A stretch of 52,425 nt of DNA from CAVRUH01 sp963822595 (GTDB lineage Bacteria; Chlamydiota; Chlamydiia; Chlamydiales; Waddliaceae): contig CAWGIG010000006.1 of assembly GCA_963822595.1 (NCBI GenBank), forward strand, positions 1 through 52,425, given 5' to 3'. Below the pieces are notes generated by a model. That model was not told where the DNA came from, made no database searches, and saw only the letters and a program-made list of their open reading frames with translations. Each line of letters opens with the position of its first letter. The stretch's first letter is position 1. This document shows, piece by piece, positions 18,492 to 27,862 of this stretch. The translations under genes and the position numbers were made by a program.

Positions 18492-18963
18492 GACAAGATC
18501 GGCTAGGATCTAGTTTAATATGCTAATACACAGAATCGACGAAGTCGATCTTAACCACTCTCTTTAATCAGAAGTTACCATTTCCTTTAATTAGATGCTC
18601 GTTGTGATAGCACGTGCAGGATTCATAAAAAAAGTTCCTTAATCAAATATCTTTTTAAAAAAATCGTGTTCCTGTCTCACCTGTATGTGAAAATCAGGAT
18701 AAAAACTCCTGATTTTCACAGAATTTAACGTTCCCAACTCGGCAAAAATTATCAAACATGGATAAATCGGCTAAATTTTCATAAATTCCGTCATGATGGT
18801 GGCTGAATTTGTATAAATTCAGCCATCAAAATGACGGAATTCTCAAGTTATCCGGCGAGCTCATATCAGTGCATAACACCAGAAAATTATATATCCTTTA
18901 TAACATAAAACTAAAATATTCCATTCTTGCGATTTAATGTAATCACTAATTATACTAGTCGCC
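18492..18963. other. 472-base intergenic region with two long hairpins
   Basis: Hairpin A is a perfect 14-bp stem (18686-18699 with 18707-18720, loop TAAAAAC). It has no T-run, so it is not a standard terminator in either direction. Hairpin B has 27-base arms (18784-18810 and 18815-18841) with five central mismatches and a GTAT loop; its inner half is GGCTGAATTT. No gene is seen here. The hairpins separate the glucan synthase from the giant protein gene and may stop transcription or be palindromic repeat elements. Confidence 0.6.
18927..18956 (+). promoter_or_regulatory. Candidate promoter giving a leaderless transcript for the 2239-residue gene
   Basis: TTGCGA (18927-18932), 18 bases, TATACT (18951-18956). 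The -10 ends seven bases before ATG 18964 and no ribosome-binding site precedes the ATG, so transcription from this promoter would start at or next to the A of the start codon. Confidence 0.45.
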
Positions 18964-21900
18964 ATGAATCCTTTAAATTTAGAAAAAATTGATAAAAATC
19001 CGACCTTTGAAATCAAAACTCCAATTGAAAAAGAGGTAAAGCCCAAGCTTGTTTCTCCGGAATCTAAAAGCTCTGCTAGGCTGTCAGCTTTTCTTAGCCT
19101 GAACTTAAAATATCCTGAAGATTTCCCGTTTATTAGCGACGACGCCGATGCCCTTGAAAGACTTAGATGGGTTCTAGGTCTCCCCCCTCTCCCAGGGAGT
19201 AATTTTGCCGAAGAACCCTACATCATCAAAAATTGGAGGGCCCAAACCTGGCTCAACTGGGTAAAAGAAAAAATAGGCTTCGCAAATGTTCTCAATTGGT
19301 ACCTCGTCGGTAGCTCCGCTACATTCGTCAGCGGAAAAAATAAACTGATCGAATGTTTACAACTATTAAAAGCAGACATTCCCAACGACTTGTTCCGAGA
19401 TATTCATAGGAAACTCGAAAAATGGAATGGAAGCTTCAATGATATCGATTTTAAAATACAAGTTGAAAAAAGTGTCGATTTAAAAGAACTAGCGAAACAG
19501 TTTAATGAAGATGGGAGAATCGAAGCGTCTTACTTTAGTCAAAACGACAGTCTTCTTCTTCGAGTGAAGGATGATAATGGAAACGGAGTAGACTTCTACA
19601 TTTACTCCACTCTTCTTGATAATCACGCATTAAATACCGACAATTGGTGCATTAACCTAAAAAACACCGTTCTGCAACCCCCTAATAATAGAGATATCGT
19701 CAAAGAAATCATTCTATATGAAAGCACTCATGCATGGTTTTGGTGGCTAGGCCAAACGTTTAAGGTGATCGTTAAAAAGGAATGTACCGATCGTTCCCCT
19801 TTTGAAAGGCTTGTCGATAGGTTTGTAAGATCTCATTTATCCCTTGAAGGTACAGAATTATGCTTTTTTGAAAAATGGAGGTCTGGTGAATATCAAAAAA
19901 ATGACGACCCTTCCGTAAGAAAACTTCTTCAAAAGCTCACAATCCAGCAAATTGCTTTCAAGCAAGTGCAAGGAACGACAAAACAAATCAATTATTTAGT
20001 AAATCAAACCTCTCAAGTGAATCCAAAATATATTTCAAACCGGTTTTTGAAAACAATTTTTAAAGCTCTCAATGAAAAACGAACTGAATTAGCCCCTTTC
20101 ATGCACGCTATCATTGAATGCATCGCTGTAGTTGCTCTTTGCGAAGGATGGAATAAACCTTTTAGCGTAAAACTAGTGACACACGAGAAAAAACCGACCA
20201 TGAGAATGCGCATAGACGGGTACGACTTGCTCCTTAAATTTAATCCTGAAGAATCCTTAAGCAATTTACCTAAAAAAGATAGTGAGATGTGGAATCATCT
20301 CAAGAGGGTCTTGCACTCCTTATGGTTCGACGGAATACATTTACGTGAAGTTGCAAGTACGTATAAGGTAAATGTTAACCCAAACCATCTCCTCAGAATT
20401 AAACAGGCTTTTCTGCATGGTGTGAGCCCTTCTCGAGCCTCTGAATTTATTCCGGTGCAACAAAAAAGCCTAGCGGCGTTTCTGATTCCGTTGTGCGAAG
20501 ACGCCGACGAGTCATTTTGGTTAGGAATAGAGGTGCTTGAAGAATACGACCAAAATTCTAAACAGAGATTGTGCTGGATGGCTGTCGAAAATTGTCTTAA
20601 ATATAATAGATGCGATAGAGCTGCGGAACTTATCTTGCGTCTTCGCAAAGAAGAAATTGAACCCGAAAATGGCTATGAGTCATTTTTCATGAATTGCCTC
20701 CGCGGTAATTGCAGCGAATCCGTTCTGCAAGCTTGCAATCCTTGGAATTTCCAACTCAATTGGTTAGACCTTGCCAAAACCGATCCCAAATTTCGTCTCC
20801 AGAAGTTACTTCAGTTGATTGATGACCCAAAAATACCTGCTGAAGAATACATTAAAACTGTCGTATTAACGAAAACAAAACCTAAAATAGTCAGTGAAGC
20901 CACACTTATAAAAATCCTGAATCATGTTGAACCCCGAATCGCTTCTGAATGGATCCAAAAGTATGATAAACGCGAATATCACAGCGATGACTATAGAAAG
21001 CTTGTTAGTACTCTCATTTTAAACCCCATTGCAAAACTTCCCCCAACTTGGATTTTGGGCTTTCTCAACTCAAATAAATTTATCGGTGATGCCAGTACTA
21101 TTAGCGCATTTATGCTTTCACAAAATATTGATACCCTGGATAAAGCGAATCTCCTTAAAAAATTTGAAATCCAAGATAAAGAGTTATGGAGACAAATCGC
21201 AGGGGAATATTTGAGAAAGGATGGAAAATGGCCCAAAACGTTCCTGGAAGATAGCGGCATCCCCTCCGAAATACTTGCTCATTGGTGCACAGTAATCGTC
21301 CAAATCTTAAACCCTTCAGTTGTGGTTCCTCTCTTGAACAGTATGAAAGATACTCATGGACTCAAAGGAGTCGTCCTTATCCACTTATTAAAAAGTTGGG
21401 ATAAAAGAAGATGTATCGATCCCACTGTCCTAACGCTTCTCAACCCAGGAAAAAAACTCCCCTGGAAAGAAATTGTTTCGGGTGCAGAATCTTCGAAAGA
21501 CATTCTCACAAAATTAAAAGATTATAAAAAGGATGCGTTCAATATCTATACCTCTCTCATGTATGGAATTTATCCAAAAGAAGATCATTACTTTACCTAT
21601 TGGATCGACTTACTAGAAACTTATGATATGAAAGAAGTTTTAGCCTTCTGTAAACAACGATTATTTAAAGATTGCCTGATGATGAAGCCTAAACTGGCAA
21701 TGGGTTTTCTGAAGAAAATCACTTGTCCTGATATGATCCGATTTGTGTTGGAAATCGCAAATAAAAAAGAATACTTGGATCTCGAACTGTTCAGTCTCCT
21801 TCTTATTGCCTCCTTCGAGGTTCCTGATAATGGCGCTACAACAGAGTATCTATTCGACTGTCCTTATCCAAAAATACAGATCCATGATGATAAACTTATC

Positions 21901-24900
21901 CAGAAAATCTTCACACAAGCCATTGAATTACTAAAAAATCCTTTGGGAAATCTAAATGCAGTGGCAAAATTATGTAAATTACTTCCGGAAAAAAACAAGT
22001 TCACCTTTTTGGCACCTTCCCACCGCTTGAGGGGATTAATTAGAAATAAGGAAGTTCCCTTAGTGATCAAAATGCTTCATGATAATACTGAGGAAGATCG
22101 TAGGTTAATCGAACCTATACTTTACTGTGAGATATTACGCACGCTGGAAACCCCTGAAAATAAAATCGACCTTCTTTCTGACTGTCAAGTGACTTCAGTT
22201 ACGCTCAAGAAAATTTGGGAAGACCTTACAGTTAGTCCCGAGGTTTCCCGAGACATCTTCAGCACTCTCAAACTCATTCCTATAGGTCATCGTTTAGGTA
22301 TCGAAATCACAACAATACAAAATATCGCCATAAATACACTTTCGAGAATCGGGAACCAGTATGTAATTAAACAAGATCTCATCGATTCCATATACAATCT
22401 CCTCGAAGCCATTGAAACGAAAGAAAAAATAAAACTTTGGGAAGCTTTAAAAAACTCTGAAAGAATGCCATTAGAAAAGCTCTGGAAATCGGGTCTAGAC
22501 ATTCTCATCTGTTATGAATCGGAACCGCCACTATCGGTCTTACGCTGGCTTATCAGCAATTGCAATCATGGGAAACCCGATGCACTTATTTTGCTGATGC
22601 CAAAATTACTCCCTAAACTTCCCGACGATTTGAATCAAAAATATGTGAATTACTTTGTAAAAAATGAAGCTGTAAAAGGAAATTCCATAGCTAGAGATTT
22701 ATTCTGGAAACATACAAAAGGCACCGTATTAACGAATGACGAGATGGACCTTCTTCAGCCTACTGACGAACAAAAATTATTAATCATTATAGAGCTCTTG
22801 AGAAAAAGCGAATCCATGACTCTAATCGAAAAGACTAAGACCCTTTTGAATATATGTGAAAGATATTCGGATTGTTGGTTAAACGATGATAAATTGCTTC
22901 ATCATGTTAGATTCATTTTATTGAATCTTGCCCATCTAATGAAAAGTGAATTCGAACCCAAGTTATTAAAGTATCTAATACTTCTTCTCACAAATGAAAA
23001 TGATAAAGATTTGCTTAATAAGGGAACTTGGAATGTACTCTTAAAAAACTTTGGCAATTTGTCTAAAGTCGATATACAAATGCTAAGGCCACTTTTACAG
23101 TCGGAAGATTTCTACGAGAAAACCATATTCATTTCATATTTAATTAAGTCCGCTCGTGTAGAATACATCGACATCGCCTCAAAATCATTGAAAGAACGGG
23201 GTGGGGTTTTAGATCCACGAGTATTTGATGCAATTATGAATCTGCAATCCGAACAAAGAAATAAATTTGAGGAGATTATCTATAGCTGTGAAAAAGACGA
23301 TTATTACAAAACTTTATTCCGGCTATTCAAATTAAAAGATTCTGGCAGTTTTAAATGTGCTGTGACTGCAAGTGATTATATCATCTGCTTTCATCAAGTC
23401 ATCGTCAATGATAATAATCAATGGGTTAATACTTTCATGCCACCCATTTTAGAATACATTTTTGAATCGAAGAATACAGAAAGCCTAGAGCTCCTAAAGC
23501 AACTTTTTTCCGGTATAAATGGGACTCACACCCGATTCATCGCTATAGACAAGTTGCTTTCAAAAGTGAATAGCCATTCTGAAGCGGATATTGTCAAAGA
23601 GGTTGTTTCCTTTATCTGCAGCACCCTAGAAGATGAATTGAAATCGTCTTTATCTAAAGTCGAAATGCAAGTTTTTTATAATGCTTTGGAATCCGCCACT
23701 TTATTAGTGTTTTCAAATGACTTTTTGAAAAAAATTAAAGATCGTCTTCATAATATTTTCATTGAAAGCTTGACTCAAGATGCCAATTTATCGAATATAC
23801 GTCCCATCTATGTCGTCACCCGTCTTCTACATAATAAATTTCAATTTCGTATTACCCTCGTTCAAGAGCTCGAATTTATTTCCTATCTGGTGGAACAACT
23901 TATTTCGATGCGAACACGCACAGCGGTCGATTCCCTACAGTTTCTGATGTGTGATTTAACATATCAAATTTTGTACGCGCACCCTGCAATACTTAATCCT
24001 AGTCATATGAAACTTGTACAAGGCACTTTAGATGTATACGATTCATACGAATCAATTCTTTCCGTATATAAATTGCTTTTCAAACATTTAATCATGCCCT
24101 GTGGAAATAATGTAGATGTGTTTTTAAAAGGGAGAGATTTCAACAACGTATCCCTTCATCAGCTCCGCTTAAAATTAATAGAGGATACAATCTTCAAAAT
24201 AACCAAAAAACATCCTCAAATGCTGAATGTTTTGATTAACTTCATTCACAACGATCTTGTTCATCTTTACCTTGAAGATGATATTTTAATTTGGGAGGAG
24301 TTAGCCGAATTCTTATTCGAATCTTGCAAAACAGAAAATTCTTTAGCTGCTTACAAATCGTTGGCCCTCCTCTTGTCGACCTGCCCTTCGCAAAAAGTTA
24401 ATAGACTCTTTCATAAACATCTTATAACCCAAAAGGTTACGGAATACGCTCAAATTATAGAAAACTCCTTAACAGAAAATTCCTTTCTCATAAATCAAGA
24501 AAGTAAATTTTACCCTTTTCTCGCTTTCTCTTTTCACATACGCAATTGCGAGGCCCTTACCAAAGAATTTAATTCGGCAGATGTTAAGCTTCTTGATGGA
24601 ATTTTTACTAGTTTATTAAAAAGTATTGAGTTTTTCAAGAACGCTGTAGTCTCCAGTACCTCGAAGAAACGATTGTTCCTAGCGATACATGAAATTTTAA
24701 ATCTGATAGATCCTTTGATTCCACAAGTCCCCTTACAAGTTAATTTTTATATTTCAAAGTTGATCGAATACGCTCCTCTATCTCTTAATTCGACTCAACA
24801 GGCTGAATTAGGAATGGCCATAGCTAAAATATATAGAAAGGAACTGAAACCCCAACAGGAAAGCCTGATATTGTTAGGGGGCACTACTAAGTGCACTCAC

Positions 24901-25683
24901 ATCTTTGCAGAGATGACTTGTCAGGTCTTAAGGTTTCGAGTCGACGCGAAAGATCAGCCTTATCCTTTAGAGCTTCTAAAGCCTTTTCTGGAGGGCAATT
25001 TTGATGATTATATCAAACATAATTACCATTCCTCAATATATACGAGTAGTGAATCACGTTCAAAATTTTTTGCAGTATATATTGCGATTTTAAAGGGAAT
25101 TTTTGAGGATTTAAGGACAAATAGGGATCAGCAAAAATTTATGAAACAACTGATACTTTTTAGAAATCTCACAGATATGTTTATACAAAATTTTAAAAGC
25201 AATTTCTTGGTTCATTTAAATGAACTATTCCTGATTTTTGAATCGAACAGTTCCTTATTAAGTGAACTTGAAATTAGCCAATATATTCTTGATTTAGCTT
25301 ATTTTAACTTAAGACAATCAATATCATTTCATATGGCGGAAGACAACATTTTCGAATTTTTGGGAAGATTTTCCACATTGTCGTTTATTTACGGGCCCGA
25401 CCCAACGGGTGGCATGCAGCCGAATAAATACCACAGATTGGCAATCAATTTAACTAATAAATTAGCATTGGAAATAAGAAAAGCTACAAAAAGTTTAACG
25501 CTCTCTGATGAACTCCGTATGTATTTGGAAACCATTCAATTTATAGAGTCGAAAAATTTTTTAACAAGTTCTTCAAAAGTTGCTAAAGCATCAAAATCCT
25601 ATCTGCACCTTTGCTTAGACAAATATCATGTTGAAAAATTCTCAGATTGGTTCAGCGCTTGGAAAAATATCATTCATCAATAA
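18964..25683 (+). CDS. Giant paralog 1: nucleotidyltransferase-like domain plus long helical region
   Basis: 2239 residues, no signal peptide or membrane helix seen. It shares a colinear N-terminal half with the proteins at 31645-36045 and 37942-45183. Conserved blocks are: FPF..D...ALERLRWVLGLP (54-73); YLVGSS (113-118); FNDIDFKI (158-165); GNGVDFYIYS (206-215); WFWWLGQT; and ECIAVVALCEGWNKPFSVKL (about 386-405). The G-S-S, D160/D162 and D210 arrangement matches the GS...DhD...hDh pattern of the polymerase-beta nucleotidyltransferase fold, though the gap between GSS and DhD (about 42 residues) is longer than usual. From about 450 to the end the sequence looks almost entirely alpha-helical, like HEAT/ARM-type solenoids. 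Function is unknown; it could modify nucleic acid, protein or a small molecule, and could be an effector. Confidence 0.75.
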   Translation: MNPLNLEKIDKNPTFEIKTPIEKEVKPKLVSPESKSSARLSAFLSLNLKYPEDFPFISDDADALERLRWVLGLPPLPGSNFAEEPYIIKNWRAQTWLNWVKEKIGFANVLNWYLVGSSATFVSGKNKLIECLQLLKADIPNDLFRDIHRKLEKWNGSFNDIDFKIQVEKSVDLKELAKQFNEDGRIEASYFSQNDSLLLRVKDDNGNGVDFYIYSTLLDNHALNTDNWCINLKNTVLQPPNNRDIVKEIILYESTHAWFWWLGQTFKVIVKKECTDRSPFERLVDRFVRSHLSLEGTELCFFEKWRSGEYQKNDDPSVRKLLQKLTIQQIAFKQVQGTTKQINYLVNQTSQVNPKYISNRFLKTIFKALNEKRTELAPFMHAIIECIAVVALCEGWNKPFSVKLVTHEKKPTMRMRIDGYDLLLKFNPEESLSNLPKKDSEMWNHLKRVLHSLWFDGIHLREVASTYKVNVNPNHLLRIKQAFLHGVSPSRASEFIPVQQKSLAAFLIPLCEDADESFWLGIEVLEEYDQNSKQRLCWMAVENCLKYNRCDRAAELILRLRKEEIEPENGYESFFMNCLRGNCSESVLQACNPWNFQLNWLDLAKTDPKFRLQKLLQLIDDPKIPAEEYIKTVVLTKTKPKIVSEATLIKILNHVEPRIASEWIQKYDKREYHSDDYRKLVSTLILNPIAKLPPTWILGFLNSNKFIGDASTISAFMLSQNIDTLDKANLLKKFEIQDKELWRQIAGEYLRKDGKWPKTFLEDSGIPSEILAHWCTVIVQILNPSVVVPLLNSMKDTHGLKGVVLIHLLKSWDKRRCIDPTVLTLLNPGKKLPWKEIVSGAESSKDILTKLKDYKKDAFNIYTSLMYGIYPKEDHYFTYWIDLLETYDMKEVLAFCKQRLFKDCLMMKPKLAMGFLKKITCPDMIRFVLEIANKKEYLDLELFSLLLIASFEVPDNGATTEYLFDCPYPKIQIHDDKLIQKIFTQAIELLKNPLGNLNAVAKLCKLLPEKNKFTFLAPSHRLRGLIRNKEVPLVIKMLHDNTEEDRRLIEPILYCEILRTLETPENKIDLLSDCQVTSVTLKKIWEDLTVSPEVSRDIFSTLKLIPIGHRLGIEITTIQNIAINTLSRIGNQYVIKQDLIDSIYNLLEAIETKEKIKLWEALKNSERMPLEKLWKSGLDILICYESEPPLSVLRWLISNCNHGKPDALILLMPKLLPKLPDDLNQKYVNYFVKNEAVKGNSIARDLFWKHTKGTVLTNDEMDLLQPTDEQKLLIIIELLRKSESMTLIEKTKTLLNICERYSDCWLNDDKLLHHVRFILLNLAHLMKSEFEPKLLKYLILLLTNENDKDLLNKGTWNVLLKNFGNLSKVDIQMLRPLLQSEDFYEKTIFISYLIKSARVEYIDIASKSLKERGGVLDPRVFDAIMNLQSEQRNKFEEIIYSCEKDDYYKTLFRLFKLKDSGSFKCAVTASDYIICFHQVIVNDNNQWVNTFMPPILEYIFESKNTESLELLKQLFSGINGTHTRFIAIDKLLSKVNSHSEADIVKEVVSFICSTLEDELKSSLSKVEMQVFYNALESATLLVFSNDFLKKIKDRLHNIFIESLTQDANLSNIRPIYVVTRLLHNKFQFRITLVQELEFISYLVEQLISMRTRTAVDSLQFLMCDLTYQILYAHPAILNPSHMKLVQGTLDVYDSYESILSVYKLLFKHLIMPCGNNVDVFLKGRDFNNVSLHQLRLKLIEDTIFKITKKHPQMLNVLINFIHNDLVHLYLEDDILIWEELAEFLFESCKTENSLAAYKSLALLLSTCPSQKVNRLFHKHLITQKVTEYAQIIENSLTENSFLINQESKFYPFLAFSFHIRNCEALTKEFNSADVKLLDGIFTSLLKSIEFFKNAVVSSTSKKRLFLAIHEILNLIDPLIPQVPLQVNFYISKLIEYAPLSLNSTQQAELGMAIAKIYRKELKPQQESLILLGGTTKCTHIFAEMTCQVLRFRVDAKDQPYPLELLKPFLEGNFDDYIKHNYHSSIYTSSESRSKFFAVYIAILKGIFEDLRTNRDQQKFMKQLILFRNLTDMFIQNFKSNFLVHLNELFLIFESNSSLLSELEISQYILDLAYFNLRQSISFHMAEDNIFEFLGRFSTLSFIYGPDPTGGMQPNKYHRLAINLTNKLALEIRKATKSLTLSDELRMYLETIQFIESKNFLTSSSKVAKASKSYLHLCLDKYHVEKFSDWFSAWKNIIHQ

Positions 25684-25762
25684 TACCATTCCACAAAAAA
25701 TACCAAAACGGAACTTGCAAAATATCAAAGCTCCTGTTTAATTCTATAATTGGAGTAACAAG

Positions 25763-26212
25763 ATGCATAAAATTAAATTTCATTTAAAATTGGCTACAGA
25801 CATTGAAACTTGTTGGGATTTTTTTTCCGATCCCCAAAATTTAAAAGTCATCACACCTAATTACCTTGGGTTCCAAATCCTAGATCCCGACCCGTTGCCA
25901 AAAATGTATGAAGGACAAATTATCGCCTATAAGGTTAAACCTGTATTTAATATTCCTATATTATGGGTGACTGAAATTACTCATGTAAAAAAGCACAAAT
26001 ATTTTATTGACGAGCAGCGTTTTGGTCCGTATAAATTATGGCATCATGAACACCGCTTCCAACAGGTTCCTGGCGGGATAGAAATGATCGATATGATCGA
26101 CTACATGCTTCCTTTTGGAATATTAGGTAAAGCCCTGCATGCTCTTAAAGTAAAAAAAGATATAGAGAATATATTTGCCTACAGAAACAAGGTTCTCACT
26201 GAAAAGTTTTAA
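25763..26212 (+). CDS. SRPBCC (START/Bet v1-like) ligand-binding protein
   Basis: 149 residues, the normal size of a single SRPBCC domain. The N-terminal strand, LATDIETCWDFFSDPQNLK and ITP are typical of the coenzyme Q-binding or polyketide-cyclase-like branch. The middle has GPYKLWHHEHRFQQV followed by MIDMIDYMLPFGILG, as in proteins often annotated as cyclase/dehydrase or SRPBCC next to photolyase clusters. Such domains bind hydrophobic ligands in a deep cavity. ATG 25763 has GGAG eight bases upstream. It is convergent with, and overlaps by 17 bases, the DUF1295 gene, and probably belongs to the same functional cluster. Confidence 0.85.
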   Translation: MHKIKFHLKLATDIETCWDFFSDPQNLKVITPNYLGFQILDPDPLPKMYEGQIIAYKVKPVFNIPILWVTEITHVKKHKYFIDEQRFGPYKLWHHEHRFQQVPGGIEMIDMIDYMLPFGILGKALHALKVKKDIENIFAYRNKVLTEKF

Positions 26213-26942
26213 AAGGCCAAAAGATCGGAACTTGCTTTTCATAAGAAAGAAATTCCGGATTTTTTTTCCAATGATTTTCCAAAAGAGGCACTCCGGATAC
26301 GTACCGAATCAGTAGGTGCATCATTATGGGGCTTAGGACAGTCCAGTAAGGGATATAGGGGAGGCAACAGATCCAAATTCCCCACCAGAAAATAACCTCA
26401 CCCACATAATTGGGATGTCGGGAATATTTCCAGACTCCCTCTCGCATAAAGGGAATTTGCGATTTTTGCAGTTTAAACTGCTTCAACTGATAATCTGCAA
26501 CGGACTCTAGAAGAAGCCCTAAAGCGGCGATAAAAGCGCCCAAGTAAGAAATCATAGGGATTGAATCAGCCGGCGACAAAATAAGCAAGAGCACGGGGAG
26601 AATCACAAAACATGCAAGGGTCGATTGAAGTAAATAGACCTTGAAGAAACCATGAATTGGCCATAATTTTCCCCAATTTTGGGACATTTCCTGGTAACGT
26701 TTATCTTTTCCGACGCGACGATAACGCTCGGTAAGGTGTACCGTCAAACGGATGGCCCAAAGTAAGATAAGTGTTATCAAGAGGATTTTTATGGGAGTCA
26801 TTCGAAAAGGAAATGCTATGATAGCTGGTAGAACAACCCCTCCGCCCCAAGCTAAATCAAAAAGAGAGAAATCTTTTTTACGTATTGAAATGCCATACCA
26901 AACTAAAAAATAGAGATAGGTAAGCATCAAAAAAACGAACAT
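26196..26942 (-). CDS. DUF1295 membrane protein (steroid 5-alpha-reductase/isoprenylcysteine methyltransferase-like)
   Basis: 248 residues with about six membrane helices. The diagnostic C-terminal block GVWKYSRHPNYVGEVIFWWGIW is the cofactor-binding region shared by DUF1295, 3-oxo-5-alpha-steroid 4-dehydrogenases and isoprenylcysteine methyltransferases. It is expected in the inner membrane and may reduce or methylate a lipid or isoprenoid. It is the last gene of the photolyase-linked operon, eight bases after the DUF2177 gene. Confidence 0.88.
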   Translation of the reverse strand: MFVFLMLTYLYFLVWYGISIRKKDFSLFDLAWGGGVVLPAIIAFPFRMTPIKILLITLILLWAIRLTVHLTERYRRVGKDKRYQEMSQNWGKLWPIHGFFKVYLLQSTLACFVILPVLLLILSPADSIPMISYLGAFIAALGLLLESVADYQLKQFKLQKSQIPFMREGVWKYSRHPNYVGEVIFWWGIWICCLPYIPYWTVLSPIMMHLLIRYVSGVPLLENHWKKNPEFLSYEKQVPIFWPFKTFQ

Positions 26943-26950
26943 CTTTTTTC

Positions 26951-27355
26951 CTAAGTAAATGTTCTAGTGATATAGGTGGAAATAACACTGACGGTACCTG
27001 TAAGTATCGCTCCCCAGACCATATCGACAACAGTGACCATTGCAGGCCAATCCTTTAAAGTTGCGTGATTTGTTAGATCATAGGTTCCGTAGGCCATCAG
27101 CCCTAAAAGCATTCCTTTTGATAAAACATCGAGATAACTTGAATGATTTTGAAGTGCGGGCAGCGTGACAAAAACGGCTAAGCAAATTGCATAGAGAATG
27201 TAAAACAGAACGGCCGGTATAATTTTTGGCGACCCTCCCATGAGATAGCCAATCTGCGGTTGGTAGAATCGCTTGATCATAATCCCCAACCATAATCCAT
27301 CAAGAATGAGCATAGAAAGAATGATTGATACAAAAGATATATAAAATGTTTTCAT
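26951..27355 (-). CDS. DUF2177 membrane protein
   Basis: 134 residues with four membrane helices. LDGLWLGI in helix 1 and GLMAYGTYDLTNHATLKDWP in the third segment are the family signature; VDMVWGAILTG follows in the last helix. The family is of unknown function and is repeatedly found beside photolyase and DUF1295 genes. It sits 33 bases after tspO and eight bases before the DUF1295 gene, so it is translationally linked to that operon. Confidence 0.88.
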   Translation of the reverse strand: MKTFYISFVSIILSMLILDGLWLGIMIKRFYQPQIGYLMGGSPKIIPAVLFYILYAICLAVFVTLPALQNHSSYLDVLSKGMLLGLMAYGTYDLTNHATLKDWPAMVTVVDMVWGAILTGTVSVISTYITRTFT

Positions 27356-27388
27356 TGAAACCTCATTTCTTCTTAAAGTACGATTTTT

Positions 27389-27862
27389 TCAATTATAAAT
27401 CCAAATAAATAGATTCAACGTAAAAGCATAGGTAACCCAAATCAGGTAAGGGACTAATAAATAAGCGGCCAAACGGGAGTGTGTCGAGAAAACTTTTATT
27501 GTAGCGACAATGACAATCCACAAAAGCATGATGTCCACTAGGCCAAGAAATGGATTTTCCATATAAAAGAACAACCATGACCAGATAAAGTTCAAAAATA
27601 GCTGTATTCCAAAAATATTCAGCGCTCTTATTTTATCATGGGATGGAGCCATCAAAACCAACCATAGTGAAACTCCCATCATGAAATACAAAATTGTCCA
27701 TACCACAGGGAACGTCCAATTGGGGGGTGTCCAGGGCGCCTTGATGAGTGTCGGGTACCAAGTAGCGATGGAACTCTCCGTGAATAACCCGCCGATCCAG
27801 CCGATCCCGACGCATAGAAATACACATAAAAATAAGGAAACTAATTTTTTATAAGGTTGCAT
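27389..27862 (-). CDS. tspO: TspO/MBR-family tryptophan-rich sensory protein
   Basis: 157 residues with five membrane helices, the family's usual size. Landmarks are WYPTLIKAPWTPPNWTFPVV, the first-loop signature, then WTILYFMMGVSLWLV, and LNFIWSWLFFYMENPFLGLV. TspO binds and can degrade porphyrins and affects responses to oxygen, light or stress. The gene overlaps the photolyase gene by 14 bases, which suggests translational coupling. Its presence next to a light-repair enzyme fits a shared photo-oxidative stress role. Confidence 0.93.
   Translation of the reverse strand: MQPYKKLVSLFLCVFLCVGIGWIGGLFTESSIATWYPTLIKAPWTPPNWTFPVVWTILYFMMGVSLWLVLMAPSHDKIRALNIFGIQLFLNFIWSWLFFYMENPFLGLVDIMLLWIVIVATIKVFSTHSRLAAYLLVPYLIWVTYAFTLNLFIWIYN

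Noticed and set aside
18686..18720. 14-bp perfect hairpin as an intrinsic terminator for the glucan synthase
   Set aside because: No T-run follows on either strand, so I leave it as an unexplained hairpin.
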